From positions 1-64,000 of the forward strand of contig NZ_AUFL01000017.1 of assembly GCF_000426485.1 (NCBI RefSeq): a stretch of DNA of 64,000 nucleotides, read 5' to 3'. The DNA is from Indolivaga capnocytophagoides DSM 22835 (GTDB taxonomy: Bacteria > Bacteroidota > Bacteroidia > Bacteroidales > Dysgonomonadaceae). The notes beneath the pieces are model-generated. The model did not search any database. It was not told where the DNA came from and worked only from the letters and a program-made list of their open reading frames with translations. This document shows, in pieces, positions 25,289-33,585 of the stretch. The first letter of the stretch is position 1; each line of letters opens with the position of its first letter. Position numbers and translations under genes: made by a program.

Positions 25289-26080
25289 TCAAACCATGAG
25301 GTCAACAACAAACCCTTCATGTCCTCTTATATTAAACACAAAATTATTGTCGAACATCAGATACTGACCTTTTATACCGATAAGAGTTCCTTCAAATTCA
25401 GGAACTTTTTTAAGGGTAACAGAATTCACTTTCGATGGATATTCCCGGATAGGATATTCGAGATGCAACACTTGATTGTCTTGTTCAATATAGCAGGACA
25501 AGTCTTGTGGTACGAAACTCAACATTTCATCTTTCTTTTCCACCAGATCAGAATAAGGAACATTCTCCTTCAGCATTTTCCGATAGTTGGTTTTATCAGC
25601 CATATGTTGTTTCAGGGCAACTTCTATGAGTCCTGCCTGATATCGGTTTTCAGTCTCTGCCAATCGAATAGTATATTCGGCTCCCTGATCTATCCAACGG
25701 GTAGGCAGCTGGGATAATCGTGTAACTCCCACTTTGAGACCTCCCGAATTAGCCAGATATACGATATGAGGTTGCAATTGCGCCAAAGCTTCAACTTCCA
25801 GATCACGGTCTGCTTTCCCTAAATGAGCTGTGGATAATTCGGGTCTGACGATCCATCCTCCGGCATGAGGGGATGTAAAGTAGCAGTTTTTGCAAAATCC
25901 CATTGCAAAAATCTCTTTCTTTTTTCCGCACTCAATACATTGACAATAGTCGAACTTCACCCTTATTTTATTCCCCAGCAATTGATTCATATCAATCACA
26001 TCTTCACCCAAATGCAAATAGTATTGAATAGGCGTACCGTATTGGGTTTCCATTTTAGTCAAAAGACCTGAGAATCTCAT
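25289..26080 (-). CDS. DUF2797 protein with zinc-ribbon-like and GIY-YIG-like segments
   Basis: 263 residues, full length for DUF2797. A four-to-five-Cys cluster (C46, C48, C51, C63, C66) looks like a zinc ribbon. After it, VYLANSGGLKVGVTR (107-121), then R128-W129, G133 and E153 follow the spacing of GIY-YIG nuclease motifs: a Tyr-bearing strand, K-x-G-x-T, a conserved Arg and a late Glu. No function is known to me. It is monocistronic between the polyphosphate operon and the galactan locus and has a perfect 26-bp palindrome upstream that ends the galactan operon. Confidence 0.85.
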   Translation of the reverse strand: MRFSGLLTKMETQYGTPIQYYLHLGEDVIDMNQLLGNKIRVKFDYCQCIECGKKKEIFAMGFCKNCYFTSPHAGGWIVRPELSTAHLGKADRDLEVEALAQLQPHIVYLANSGGLKVGVTRLSQLPTRWIDQGAEYTIRLAETENRYQAGLIEVALKQHMADKTNYRKMLKENVPYSDLVEKKDEMLSFVPQDLSCYIEQDNQVLHLEYPIREYPSKVNSVTLKKVPEFEGTLIGIKGQYLMFDNNFVFNIRGHEGFVVDLMV

Positions 26081-26130
26081 AATCGATTATTTTAGTTACA
26101 ACAAAAATACAAAGAGCCTATATAATAACA

Positions 26131-26156
26131 AACCCGGTTTAATATTAAACCGGGTT
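26131..26156 (-). terminator. Terminator of the galactan operon
   Basis: AACCCGGTTTAAT followed directly by its complement makes a 26-bp perfect palindrome, with a T-rich stretch after it on the minus strand. It lies about 110 bp downstream of the last galactan gene. Confidence 0.65.
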
Positions 26157-26179
26157 ATTCCTAAGTATTCTTATTTATT

Positions 26180-26273
26180 TTAAGATCTCAGACCTATTTA
26201 TCGACTTTACAAGTACAACAGCAAGAACTTGTTATCACAGTAAAACACGTCATAGAATACTTTCAGTTACTTA
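26180..26273 (+). repeat. 94-bp GGTCTCAGACC intergenic element, copy B
   Basis: Starts TTAAGATCTCAGACC, has ACAAGTACAACAG and TTGTTAT in the middle, and ends AATACTTTCAGTTACTTA. The end overlaps the stop codon of the GH2 gene (26267-26269). Orientation is opposite to the neighbouring genes. Confidence 0.75.
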
Positions 26274-28726
26274 TTTTTCACTTCAATATTGAGGATTGCG
26301 CTTTTCAAACCTTTAGCCTTAGCCTCAAAAACAGCTGTGCCTGCATACTCTCCAGCCTGAACAATTGCAGTAAGTTGTCCGCTGAATGCATGCATCTTGG
26401 GCAGATGAAATAAATCCAAACTAGTAGCATCTCCATTGGCTGAAGCCCTGTATCTACCTGCTCCTTTTACAGTGAATTCAATTAAACGGCTATCATCCGG
26501 ACAAAGGTTTCCGTCTTTATCAACAACGCGTACTGTAATATAAGCCAGATCCTTTCCATCGGCAGAAATACTGTCACGATCAACCACCAATTCGATATGA
26601 TGGGGAGCTCCGGCAGTACGAACGATTTTCGTTTCGGCAATATTCCCTTTACTGTCATAAGCTACCACCTTTACTTCGCCCGGTTCGTATATAGCATCCA
26701 TCCACATCAAACGATAACGGTTTTGAAGGGTTGTATTATTTTTCTCCTGACGTCCATAACTCTTTCCGTTGATGAACAATTCGGCACTCGGATAATTAGT
26801 ATATGCGAATACCGGAGTTTTTTGTCCTTCGCGACCTTTCCAATTCCAATGAGGTAAGATGTGCAATGTATTATCAGTTTTATTCCACACACTTCTGTAC
26901 AAGTAATAACGGTCTTTAGGAATACTTGCCAGATCAATAATACCAAACAGCGAACTATGGCTGGGCCATGCATCTGTATCATACGGTGAGGGCTCTCCTA
27001 AGTAATCGAATCCCGTCCAAACGAATTGCCCCATTGTCCACTCATAATCATCTGCCAATGCAAAATCATCATCGGGCAGATTAGACCAATTACAATACTC
27101 AAAATCATAAGACGAAGATTGATGATCATCATACAAAGCATCTGCTTTTTTCTCTACCGGAAATTTATATACTCCTCGAGAACTGACTGTAGATGCGGTC
27201 TCTGATCCTAACACCAAATTCTGTGGCAGTTTTGCATAAGACTCGACATAGCGATGTGCACGATAGTTCAGTCCGGGCACATCAATCATCGCCCCGAATC
27301 CATTACTCAATATACAAGTAACCTGATCCATACCACAAGTAACTGGACGTGTCGGATCTTCGCGATGACAAATATCTTGTAAAAACGAAGCAACCTTATA
27401 CCCTTCGGCACTACATTGAGTAGGCACTTCGTTACCGATACTCCACATTACTACACTTGCATTGTTACGGTAGTTGCGCAGCATATTTACCATATCTTTT
27501 TCAGCCCATTCATTGAAGAATCTGTGATATCCGTTTTTACATTTAGCAATATCCCATTCGTCAAACGGTTCCACCATCATCATGAATCCCATTTCATCGC
27601 AAAGAGCGACTAATTCGGGTGCAGGCATATTATGAGCCGTACGGATGGCATCGCACCCCATATCTTTAAGCATAGTCAATTGACGGCGTAATGCGGCAAC
27701 ATTGATAGCTGCACCAAGAGGACCTAAATCGTGATGATTACAAACGCCCTGAAATTTTCGGCGTTCGCCGTTCAGGAAGAACCCCTTATCAGCTATAACT
27801 TTGATATCACGTATCCCGAATCGGGTTGTATATTCATCAACCTGCTTATCTCCTACATAAACTTTCGATACAGCATGATATAAATAAGGACTTTCGGGTG
27901 ACCATAAATGAGGATTATCGACAATCAGATTTTGCTCGAAAGGTTTCCCATGATTTATCTTCAATGTATTATCTTTCGCTGAAACGACTTTACCGGTTGC
28001 ATCTTTTATTTCGGTCAAGATACGTACATCCTCATTTTCGCTGTTCTCGATTTCTGTTTTCAACTTAACAGATGCATATTCTTTCGAAACATAGGGTGTA
28101 GTTATATATGTACCCCACACCGGTACATGCACCTTATTGGTCACTACGACATGAACATTACGATATAATCCTGCTCCCGGATACCAACGTGACGATTGTG
28201 GTTTGTTCTCCAATCGAACAGCCACAATATTGTTCTTACCGTCGGCATTGAGCAGGTCTGTAACATCACAATGAAAAGAGTTATACCCAAAAGGCCAGAA
28301 GATAGCCTCTTTTCCGTTTACATATACACGGGCTTCACTCATTGCTCCATCAAACAAAAGAGTTACACGTTTATCATCTTTCTTGAAATTATCCACATCA
28401 AATGAGCGCCTGTACCACCCGATACCTACATAGGGAAGACCGCCTGACCGCCCTGTCTTTACAGAAGCAACGGTTTCTCCGTTTTGCGTAACAGCAACTT
28501 CCTGAAGATCGTGTTTCCGATCGAAAGGACCGAATATTGCCCAATCGTGAGGTATCGTTACAGACTCCCAAGCCTTGTCATCGAATCCTACCTGACTTGC
28601 ATTATCAAAATCGCCTTTGCTGAACTTCCACCCTTTTTCTAGCAAAAATTCACTTCTCACCGATTGAGAATTAATATTGCTGCAAAAGAATAAAACCAAA
28701 CAAATAGACGTGAAATATTTAATCAT
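26267..28726 (-). CDS. GH2 beta-galactosidase, secreted
   Basis: 819 residues with a signal peptide (about 1-20). Domains: sugar-binding jelly roll (25-200), Ig-like (205-310), TIM barrel (315-600), then DUF4982 and invasin/Ig-like C-terminal domains. The acid/base Glu is in WSIGNEVP and the nucleophile Glu in LGSETAS. The position at the end of a GH53-SusE-SusD-SusC operon matches the GH2 of known galactan loci, where it clips galactose from galacto-oligosaccharides released by GH53. Located in the periplasm or surface; no lipobox is evident. Confidence 0.92.
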   Translation of the reverse strand: MIKYFTSICLVLFFCSNINSQSVRSEFLLEKGWKFSKGDFDNASQVGFDDKAWESVTIPHDWAIFGPFDRKHDLQEVAVTQNGETVASVKTGRSGGLPYVGIGWYRRSFDVDNFKKDDKRVTLLFDGAMSEARVYVNGKEAIFWPFGYNSFHCDVTDLLNADGKNNIVAVRLENKPQSSRWYPGAGLYRNVHVVVTNKVHVPVWGTYITTPYVSKEYASVKLKTEIENSENEDVRILTEIKDATGKVVSAKDNTLKINHGKPFEQNLIVDNPHLWSPESPYLYHAVSKVYVGDKQVDEYTTRFGIRDIKVIADKGFFLNGERRKFQGVCNHHDLGPLGAAINVAALRRQLTMLKDMGCDAIRTAHNMPAPELVALCDEMGFMMMVEPFDEWDIAKCKNGYHRFFNEWAEKDMVNMLRNYRNNASVVMWSIGNEVPTQCSAEGYKVASFLQDICHREDPTRPVTCGMDQVTCILSNGFGAMIDVPGLNYRAHRYVESYAKLPQNLVLGSETASTVSSRGVYKFPVEKKADALYDDHQSSSYDFEYCNWSNLPDDDFALADDYEWTMGQFVWTGFDYLGEPSPYDTDAWPSHSSLFGIIDLASIPKDRYYLYRSVWNKTDNTLHILPHWNWKGREGQKTPVFAYTNYPSAELFINGKSYGRQEKNNTTLQNRYRLMWMDAIYEPGEVKVVAYDSKGNIAETKIVRTAGAPHHIELVVDRDSISADGKDLAYITVRVVDKDGNLCPDDSRLIEFTVKGAGRYRASANGDATSLDLFHLPKMHAFSGQLTAIVQAGEYAGTAVFEAKAKGLKSAILNIEVKNK

Positions 28727-29100
28727 AATTTACCAGTTTTCGTTTCTATAAAGTTACATATTTCTACATAGAAAGTGACAACCATATCAACTTTGTCACT
28801 TTTTCAAAACAGCAAAACTCCTCTTATTCGGAATCTTACACAACCAAAAAGTGACAAAGGTTACAAAATTGACACTATTTTTAGAATTCTTCTTTTCTTC
28901 TCTTGAAATAATATTTAACGGATTCCGTAGGGTCGAAAGATTATTCGCCCCTACATTTATTTCAATCATTCAAAGACTTTCGTCTTATAGATAATATTTT
29001 CAAAATCTATTCTTTAAGTCACAGACCTATTTATTTGCCCATCCAAGTATAACAGCCATTGATAGTTATAACTTTAAAATGCGACATTAAATACTTTCCG
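28727..29100. other. 374-bp gap between GH53 and GH2 with repeats and an operator-like palindrome
   Basis: No gene seen. It contains the inverted repeat at 28772-28802, a family-2 motif (GTGACAAAGGTTAC at 28852-28865) and intergenic element copy C at 29014-29107. The size suggests GH2 has its own promoter as well as readthrough. Confidence 0.6.
28772..28802. promoter_or_regulatory. Operator-like inverted repeat upstream of GH2
   Basis: AAAGTGACAA (28772-28781) is the exact inverse of TTGTCACTTT (28793-28802), 11 bp apart, about 46 bp before the GH2 start. A regulator dimer site is plausible. Confidence 0.5.
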
Positions 29101-29107
29101 TTACTTA
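29014..29107 (+). repeat. 94-bp GGTCTCAGACC intergenic element, copy C
   Basis: Starts TTAAGTCACAGACC, includes CCAAGTATAACAG and TAGTTAT, and ends AAATACTTTCCGTTACTTA. The end contains the GH53 stop codon (29101-29103). Aligns with copy B end to end at equal length. Confidence 0.75.
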
Positions 29108-30135
29108 AATGCATCAAGGGCAACCGTAGGTTTTCCTGTATTATCAAATGCCCCCAAAGTATAAGCGTTCCAACCGTTATAAGCCTGAGGTTCCCAATAA
29201 AATATGCCTAAACATTTATCGTTAGCCACAGCTTTTATTTTAGCCACAAGATCTGTGAGAAATTCTTTGCAATCCTCTGCCCCATCCCAAGGCATACCCA
29301 CTTCGCAAAGCATAATATCCGATCCATAACGGCTTATCATATCGTTTATATTGGCAAGACATGCAGTGTTCATCTCCTTCCATGTATCGGCCTGAGGATA
29401 AAGAGACATCCCTATCACATCCCATTTACCTCCGTTTGCTTTTAAGCCATCAAATAACCAACGAAACATTTCGTTATCATCCCCACTTTGCAGGTGTACG
29501 ATCACTTTAGCATCCGGAAAAACTCCCTTAACAGCATCATATCCTGCATTGGTCAACTGGGCATATTGAGCCATATTATCGGTAGCTTTACCGTCTTCCC
29601 ACAGCATACCATTACCTGTTTCGTTTCCGACCTGAACCCATTCTGGTGTAATACTCAGATCCTTTAGAGCTTGTAATACTTCTGTTGTATGAGAAGCAAC
29701 TGCAGTTTTCAGTTCATCAAAAGAAAGATTCTGCCAAGCTGCAGGCTTTGTTTGTTTTCCGGGATCAGCCCAAGTATCGCTATAATGAAAATCGACCATA
29801 ACACGCATGCCCAAAGCATTTGCCCGCCAGGCTTTCACCAGCATATCGCTCTTGTTGCACCAACCATCAGTAGGATTAACCCACACACGAAGCCTGATAG
29901 AGTTCACTCCCAAATCGCGAAGCAAGGTCATACATTCGGTTTCACGTCCTGCAGAGTTATAAAATTTCAAACCCGACTTTTCCATTTCGGTCAGCCAACT
30001 CACATCTGCACCTTTTGCAAAACCTGTCATATCATATGAAGGCTGCTCTTTTCCTCCGTTATTATCATCGTCACTGCATGCGGTGAATGAAAATAACATC
30101 GAGGTTATAGCTATTAAAATATATTTCAATTTCAT
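29101..30135 (-). CDS. GH53 arabinogalactan endo-beta-1,4-galactanase, lipoprotein
   Basis: 344 residues with a lipobox at FSFTAC (Cys20) followed by an acidic run (SDDDNN), the Bacteroidetes surface-export signal, so it is probably exposed on the cell surface. The TIM-barrel domain starts at FAKGADVSWLTEME. The acid/base is E172 in VQVGNETGNG and the nucleophile E278 in LCEVGMPW; VMVDFHYSDTWADPGKQ is a family signature. It cuts beta-1,4-galactan, the side chain of rhamnogalacturonan I, into oligosaccharides taken up by the SusCD pair encoded upstream. Confidence 0.96.
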   Translation of the reverse strand: MKLKYILIAITSMLFSFTACSDDDNNGGKEQPSYDMTGFAKGADVSWLTEMEKSGLKFYNSAGRETECMTLLRDLGVNSIRLRVWVNPTDGWCNKSDMLVKAWRANALGMRVMVDFHYSDTWADPGKQTKPAAWQNLSFDELKTAVASHTTEVLQALKDLSITPEWVQVGNETGNGMLWEDGKATDNMAQYAQLTNAGYDAVKGVFPDAKVIVHLQSGDDNEMFRWLFDGLKANGGKWDVIGMSLYPQADTWKEMNTACLANINDMISRYGSDIMLCEVGMPWDGAEDCKEFLTDLVAKIKAVANDKCLGIFYWEPQAYNGWNAYTLGAFDNTGKPTVALDAFK

Positions 30136-30162
30136 ATTATTCTGTTCTTTAGTTATTTATCG

Positions 30163-30187
30163 ACCGACTATGCAATACATAGTCGGT
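30163..30187 (-). promoter_or_regulatory. Intercistronic hairpin between SusE-like and GH53 genes
   Basis: A 10-bp perfect stem (ACCGACTATG at 30163-30172 with 30178-30187), 5-nt loop, and no T run. It sits 11 bp after the SusE-like stop, inside an otherwise continuous operon, and could stabilise the upstream mRNA or dampen readthrough. Confidence 0.55.
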
Positions 30188-30197
30188 TATATACATA

Positions 30198-31934
30198 TCA
30201 TTTAGTGATACTATATGTACCTTTTATCAGATTCACCGTCATTTTATAAGTACCGGCAGCCAAAGTTTTATCTTCAGTCAGGTTATTTCCCTTATAACTC
30301 AGTTTACCATTAGATCCTCCGAAATAATGATTCCATGAAATATCTAAATGTATCTGAAATCCGTACTGCGAAGCTTTCGTTATTGTTACATTACCGCTAT
30401 ATTCTCCGGTATTAGAGGTTGCGGAAAGAACTGTCGAGAAATCCCACAACTCATTCAATCCGGATACATATATACTGCTGCCAACCGCAGATAATTTGTA
30501 AGTCAATGCTTTCATTGATACATCAAAAAGATATAAGCCAGCTGTAGGTGCAGGAATGCTGGTTGATCCTCCGGATACTAAAGTACCGGAAAATGCATCT
30601 CCCGAAGCCTGTTTATAAGCACTATCCCAATTATCTTTCTCTGTATAGACCCCATATCCCCAAAGAGAGTTGACATTAATAACACCGGCATATGCAAGAT
30701 CATCTTCATTGTATAAATTCAGGAAATTATCAAAAGTCCAACTTCCCCCGTTAATACCGTCATCTATACCGGATAAATATAAATAGCTGCTCACCTCTAC
30801 AGGGCCGGAAGATCCCGAAACAACTTCACATTTCCATTCTTTGGGATTACTTAAATCCACAGTCAACGCATATTCTCCGGCAGCCGGAACAGCCACTGCT
30901 ATTTCTCCTGCCTGAGCAGACAAAGCCAAAGATGTTCCACTTTGAGAGAACGCAACCGAAGTCGTAACCGGAGCACTGTCTCCTGTCGAATAATCGTATT
31001 GTTTACCTGTTCCGTTCAGTTTCAGTTTTAATGTTTTTGCTGTTGCAGCATTGATAGTAGTAGTCCATTTCAGATTAGCTCTGTCGAATACCATCTCGGC
31101 ATTTACATCTCCGCTAACTGTCAAAGTAGGAATAAGTAATGCAGACCAAACTTTTTTCGGTGTATTTACTTCAACATAATAACAACCACCTTCTCCGGGG
31201 AACCAGAAATTCCAACGCTTGTCTGTATCATTTTCAGAAGACATAAGAAAAGCAGTTCCATCTACACCATCATTACCCCATATAGTACCATCACCTTCTT
31301 TCAAATAGTAATTATACCATGCTGTAGCTCCCATAAATCCGGAATAAACACCGTTTGATGCAGCAGAATACAAATAACCTCCGGTTTCTTCCATTTTACT
31401 GTTCAGAATATAGCCATTCGACATATCGATGGTATAAGAAGTTACTTTTACTTCCACTACATTACTGTAAACAGGATCTATATTATTACCGATACTTCCC
31501 TTCAGTCTGAAATAAAGAACAGTCGACACACCGCCCTCTACCGATAGATTTTTAGTTACAGTATTCAGTTCGGCTCCCGTATAAGCCTTTGATGTAGTTG
31601 TTTCTAGAGATTCTACTACATTCGAAGAGAAATCGCTTTCGGTCGAAACCTGTATATAAGTAGTCAGGATATCGGGGACATCCATATTCGGATTATTGAT
31701 CGACAATGTGCTGTTGCTCCAAGCCAAAGACAAAGCCAGCTGTTTGGATGTCTCCTGAGTGAGTTTCACTTCATTTTCCATAGCAACCAACTTGCCGCCC
31801 TCTAAACCGGAAAGCAGAATATTATCTCCATCTTTATCGCAAGATGCAGCTAATAAGACCATCATCAGCATAGCACAGATAGTCTTCATTGCTCTTAGTG
31901 CTTTCATATATTTTTGTTTCATTTTATTAATCAA
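30198..31934 (-). CDS. SusE/SusF-type surface glycan-binding lipoprotein
   Basis: 578 residues; starts at residues 1, 5 or 10 are all possible. The lipobox LLAASC is followed by DKDGD (surface export). Residues about 45-160 form a SusE N-terminal Ig-like domain (LALSLAWSN, IQVSTESDFSSNVVES, VYFRLKGSIG). The rest contains three tandem CBM-like beta domains with repeated patterns such as YLYLSGIDD and IYVSGLNE, each with conserved aromatics. It should bind galactan at the cell surface beside SusD. Position between susD and GH53 equals that of the surface glycan-binding protein in known galactan loci. Confidence 0.88.
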   Translation of the reverse strand: MINKMKQKYMKALRAMKTICAMLMMVLLAASCDKDGDNILLSGLEGGKLVAMENEVKLTQETSKQLALSLAWSNSTLSINNPNMDVPDILTTYIQVSTESDFSSNVVESLETTTSKAYTGAELNTVTKNLSVEGGVSTVLYFRLKGSIGNNIDPVYSNVVEVKVTSYTIDMSNGYILNSKMEETGGYLYSAASNGVYSGFMGATAWYNYYLKEGDGTIWGNDGVDGTAFLMSSENDTDKRWNFWFPGEGGCYYVEVNTPKKVWSALLIPTLTVSGDVNAEMVFDRANLKWTTTINAATAKTLKLKLNGTGKQYDYSTGDSAPVTTSVAFSQSGTSLALSAQAGEIAVAVPAAGEYALTVDLSNPKEWKCEVVSGSSGPVEVSSYLYLSGIDDGINGGSWTFDNFLNLYNEDDLAYAGVINVNSLWGYGVYTEKDNWDSAYKQASGDAFSGTLVSGGSTSIPAPTAGLYLFDVSMKALTYKLSAVGSSIYVSGLNELWDFSTVLSATSNTGEYSGNVTITKASQYGFQIHLDISWNHYFGGSNGKLSYKGNNLTEDKTLAAGTYKMTVNLIKGTYSITK

Positions 31935-31938
31935 TATA

Positions 31939-31969
31939 TTAAGTTACAGAAAAAGGTTTGAGGCCTTAA
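31939..31969 (-). repeat. Deleted copy of the GGTCTCAGACC element (31 bp)
   Basis: TTAAGGCCTCAAACC joins directly to TTTTTCTGTAACTTAA, that is, both ends without the interior. It begins at the SusD stop codon. Confidence 0.55.
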
Positions 31970-33555
31970 TAATCTTCATTATACAAATTAGGGTTAGCGG
32001 TAAGATCGGTTGTAGGAATAGGATAAATATTATATTTACTATCTACCGCCATCCCGTCTACTGTTCCGCCTTTCCACTGCCAGATATAAGATGAAGTTGT
32101 AAACTTACCATAACGGATAAGATCGGTACGGCGTATACCTTCCCAATAAAGTTCGCGGGCACGTTCATTCAGAATAAAGTCTTTTGTAAATTCCGATTGC
32201 TTAACTGTTCCTTCACTTGCATAATTATCTCCAAAAGCACGTTTACGCAAGTCATTAACATAACCCAACGCCTCAGTTGTAGAACTACCCGAACCGCCAC
32301 GAATCACAGATTCGGCAAGCATCAGATAAACATCAGCCAAACGGAATACAGGAAAATCGGTATTTACACCACCATCTACAGTATTAGATGCAGCCACTCC
32401 GGCATCAGTAAGGTTAGTCCATTTTTCAACAAAGTATCCATTACTCTGATTGTCGATTACATCCAGATATTGAGTCTGTCCTTCTTTGAAGAAAAGGGCA
32501 CGGCCGTCTTTATCGGAGAACAAAGCCGGAACTTCACCTCTTATTCTGAACATCCCCCATCCGCTGGTCACACCGTAGTCTGCAGCCTTTTGGTAATCAG
32601 ATGTATTACTCACCGCTCCACAGATAATATATGTTGTAGAACCCCATGATACGGTATGTGTAGCATCGACCGGAAATGAAAATATAATTTCATTTGTACG
32701 TTTATCATTATCCGCATTGAACAATTTTTTGTAATCAGATTCCAATGTATATCCATCGGCTATCACTTTTTTACAATAAGTGATACAATCGGTATAACGG
32801 GCAGTTCCGGTATATACTTCGGCATTCAGATAAAGCCGAGCCAATAAGGCATAAGCTGCATCTTTGGGGGCACGTCCGTATTCACATTCGTCTCTCGATA
32901 ACAGATCATTGTCGATGTCTTCCAGTTCGCTTTCTATATATTCGAATACCTGAGATGCTGTATAACGAGGAGGTGTAAAACTTCCTACGGCATCGGCTTC
33001 CGTTACAAACGGTATGTTGCGGTATAAGTCCATCGCATGATAATACGCCAATGCCCTGATAAAACGGGCTTCGGCTCTGTAATGGCGAATATCGGCCTGT
33101 TCGCTTTCTGTAAATTTAGAAATCTGACTGTCTCCTGCATTACGCAGCAACTCGTTACAAAGAGCGATTGTATAATAAATACGGTAATACATATCCGAAA
33201 CCCAGGGATCATTGGCATCCCATGTAAAGAATGTCAGATCCGACACTTTGTCTCCTTCGAGCCAGGTAGAAGCCAGTTCGTCTGTAGCGCACTCCTGTAA
33301 GTTGAAATAACAGCGCATATAATCCTGCCCCGTATTACTTTCGAGATCGAGACTTTCGCCAGAACCTCCTCCCTTTTCCTGTCCTGTAGTAACAAACGAA
33401 GCATATAATTTAGCTAAAACCGATTTGTAATTTGCGGCACTGGTATATACACTTTCTGATGTAGTTTCCTCGTGAGGGCTCTGGTTCAGGTCATCGGTAC
33501 AAGAATATAATGTACCCATAAATACCGCCAGCAATATATATAATGATTTTTTCAT
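31966..33555 (-). CDS. SusD-family nutrient-binding lipoprotein
   Basis: 529 residues with the lipobox GTLYSC (Cys19) and following TDDLNQSP. The TPR-rich SusD fold is evident: EATTSESVYTSAANYKSVLAKLYASF-type opening, AEARFIRALAYYHAMDLYRNIPFV, APKDAAYALLARLYLNAEVY, and the C-terminal RARELYWEGIRRTDLIRYG with IYPIPTTDL. It caps the SusC transporter and binds galacto-oligosaccharides. It lies 30 bp after susC and is co-transcribed with it. Confidence 0.96.
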   Translation of the reverse strand: MKKSLYILLAVFMGTLYSCTDDLNQSPHEETTSESVYTSAANYKSVLAKLYASFVTTGQEKGGGSGESLDLESNTGQDYMRCYFNLQECATDELASTWLEGDKVSDLTFFTWDANDPWVSDMYYRIYYTIALCNELLRNAGDSQISKFTESEQADIRHYRAEARFIRALAYYHAMDLYRNIPFVTEADAVGSFTPPRYTASQVFEYIESELEDIDNDLLSRDECEYGRAPKDAAYALLARLYLNAEVYTGTARYTDCITYCKKVIADGYTLESDYKKLFNADNDKRTNEIIFSFPVDATHTVSWGSTTYIICGAVSNTSDYQKAADYGVTSGWGMFRIRGEVPALFSDKDGRALFFKEGQTQYLDVIDNQSNGYFVEKWTNLTDAGVAASNTVDGGVNTDFPVFRLADVYLMLAESVIRGGSGSSTTEALGYVNDLRKRAFGDNYASEGTVKQSEFTKDFILNERARELYWEGIRRTDLIRYGKFTTSSYIWQWKGGTVDGMAVDSKYNIYPIPTTDLTANPNLYNEDY

Positions 33556-33585
33556 CGTAATATTTTTTTATTTCTTAATAAGACC

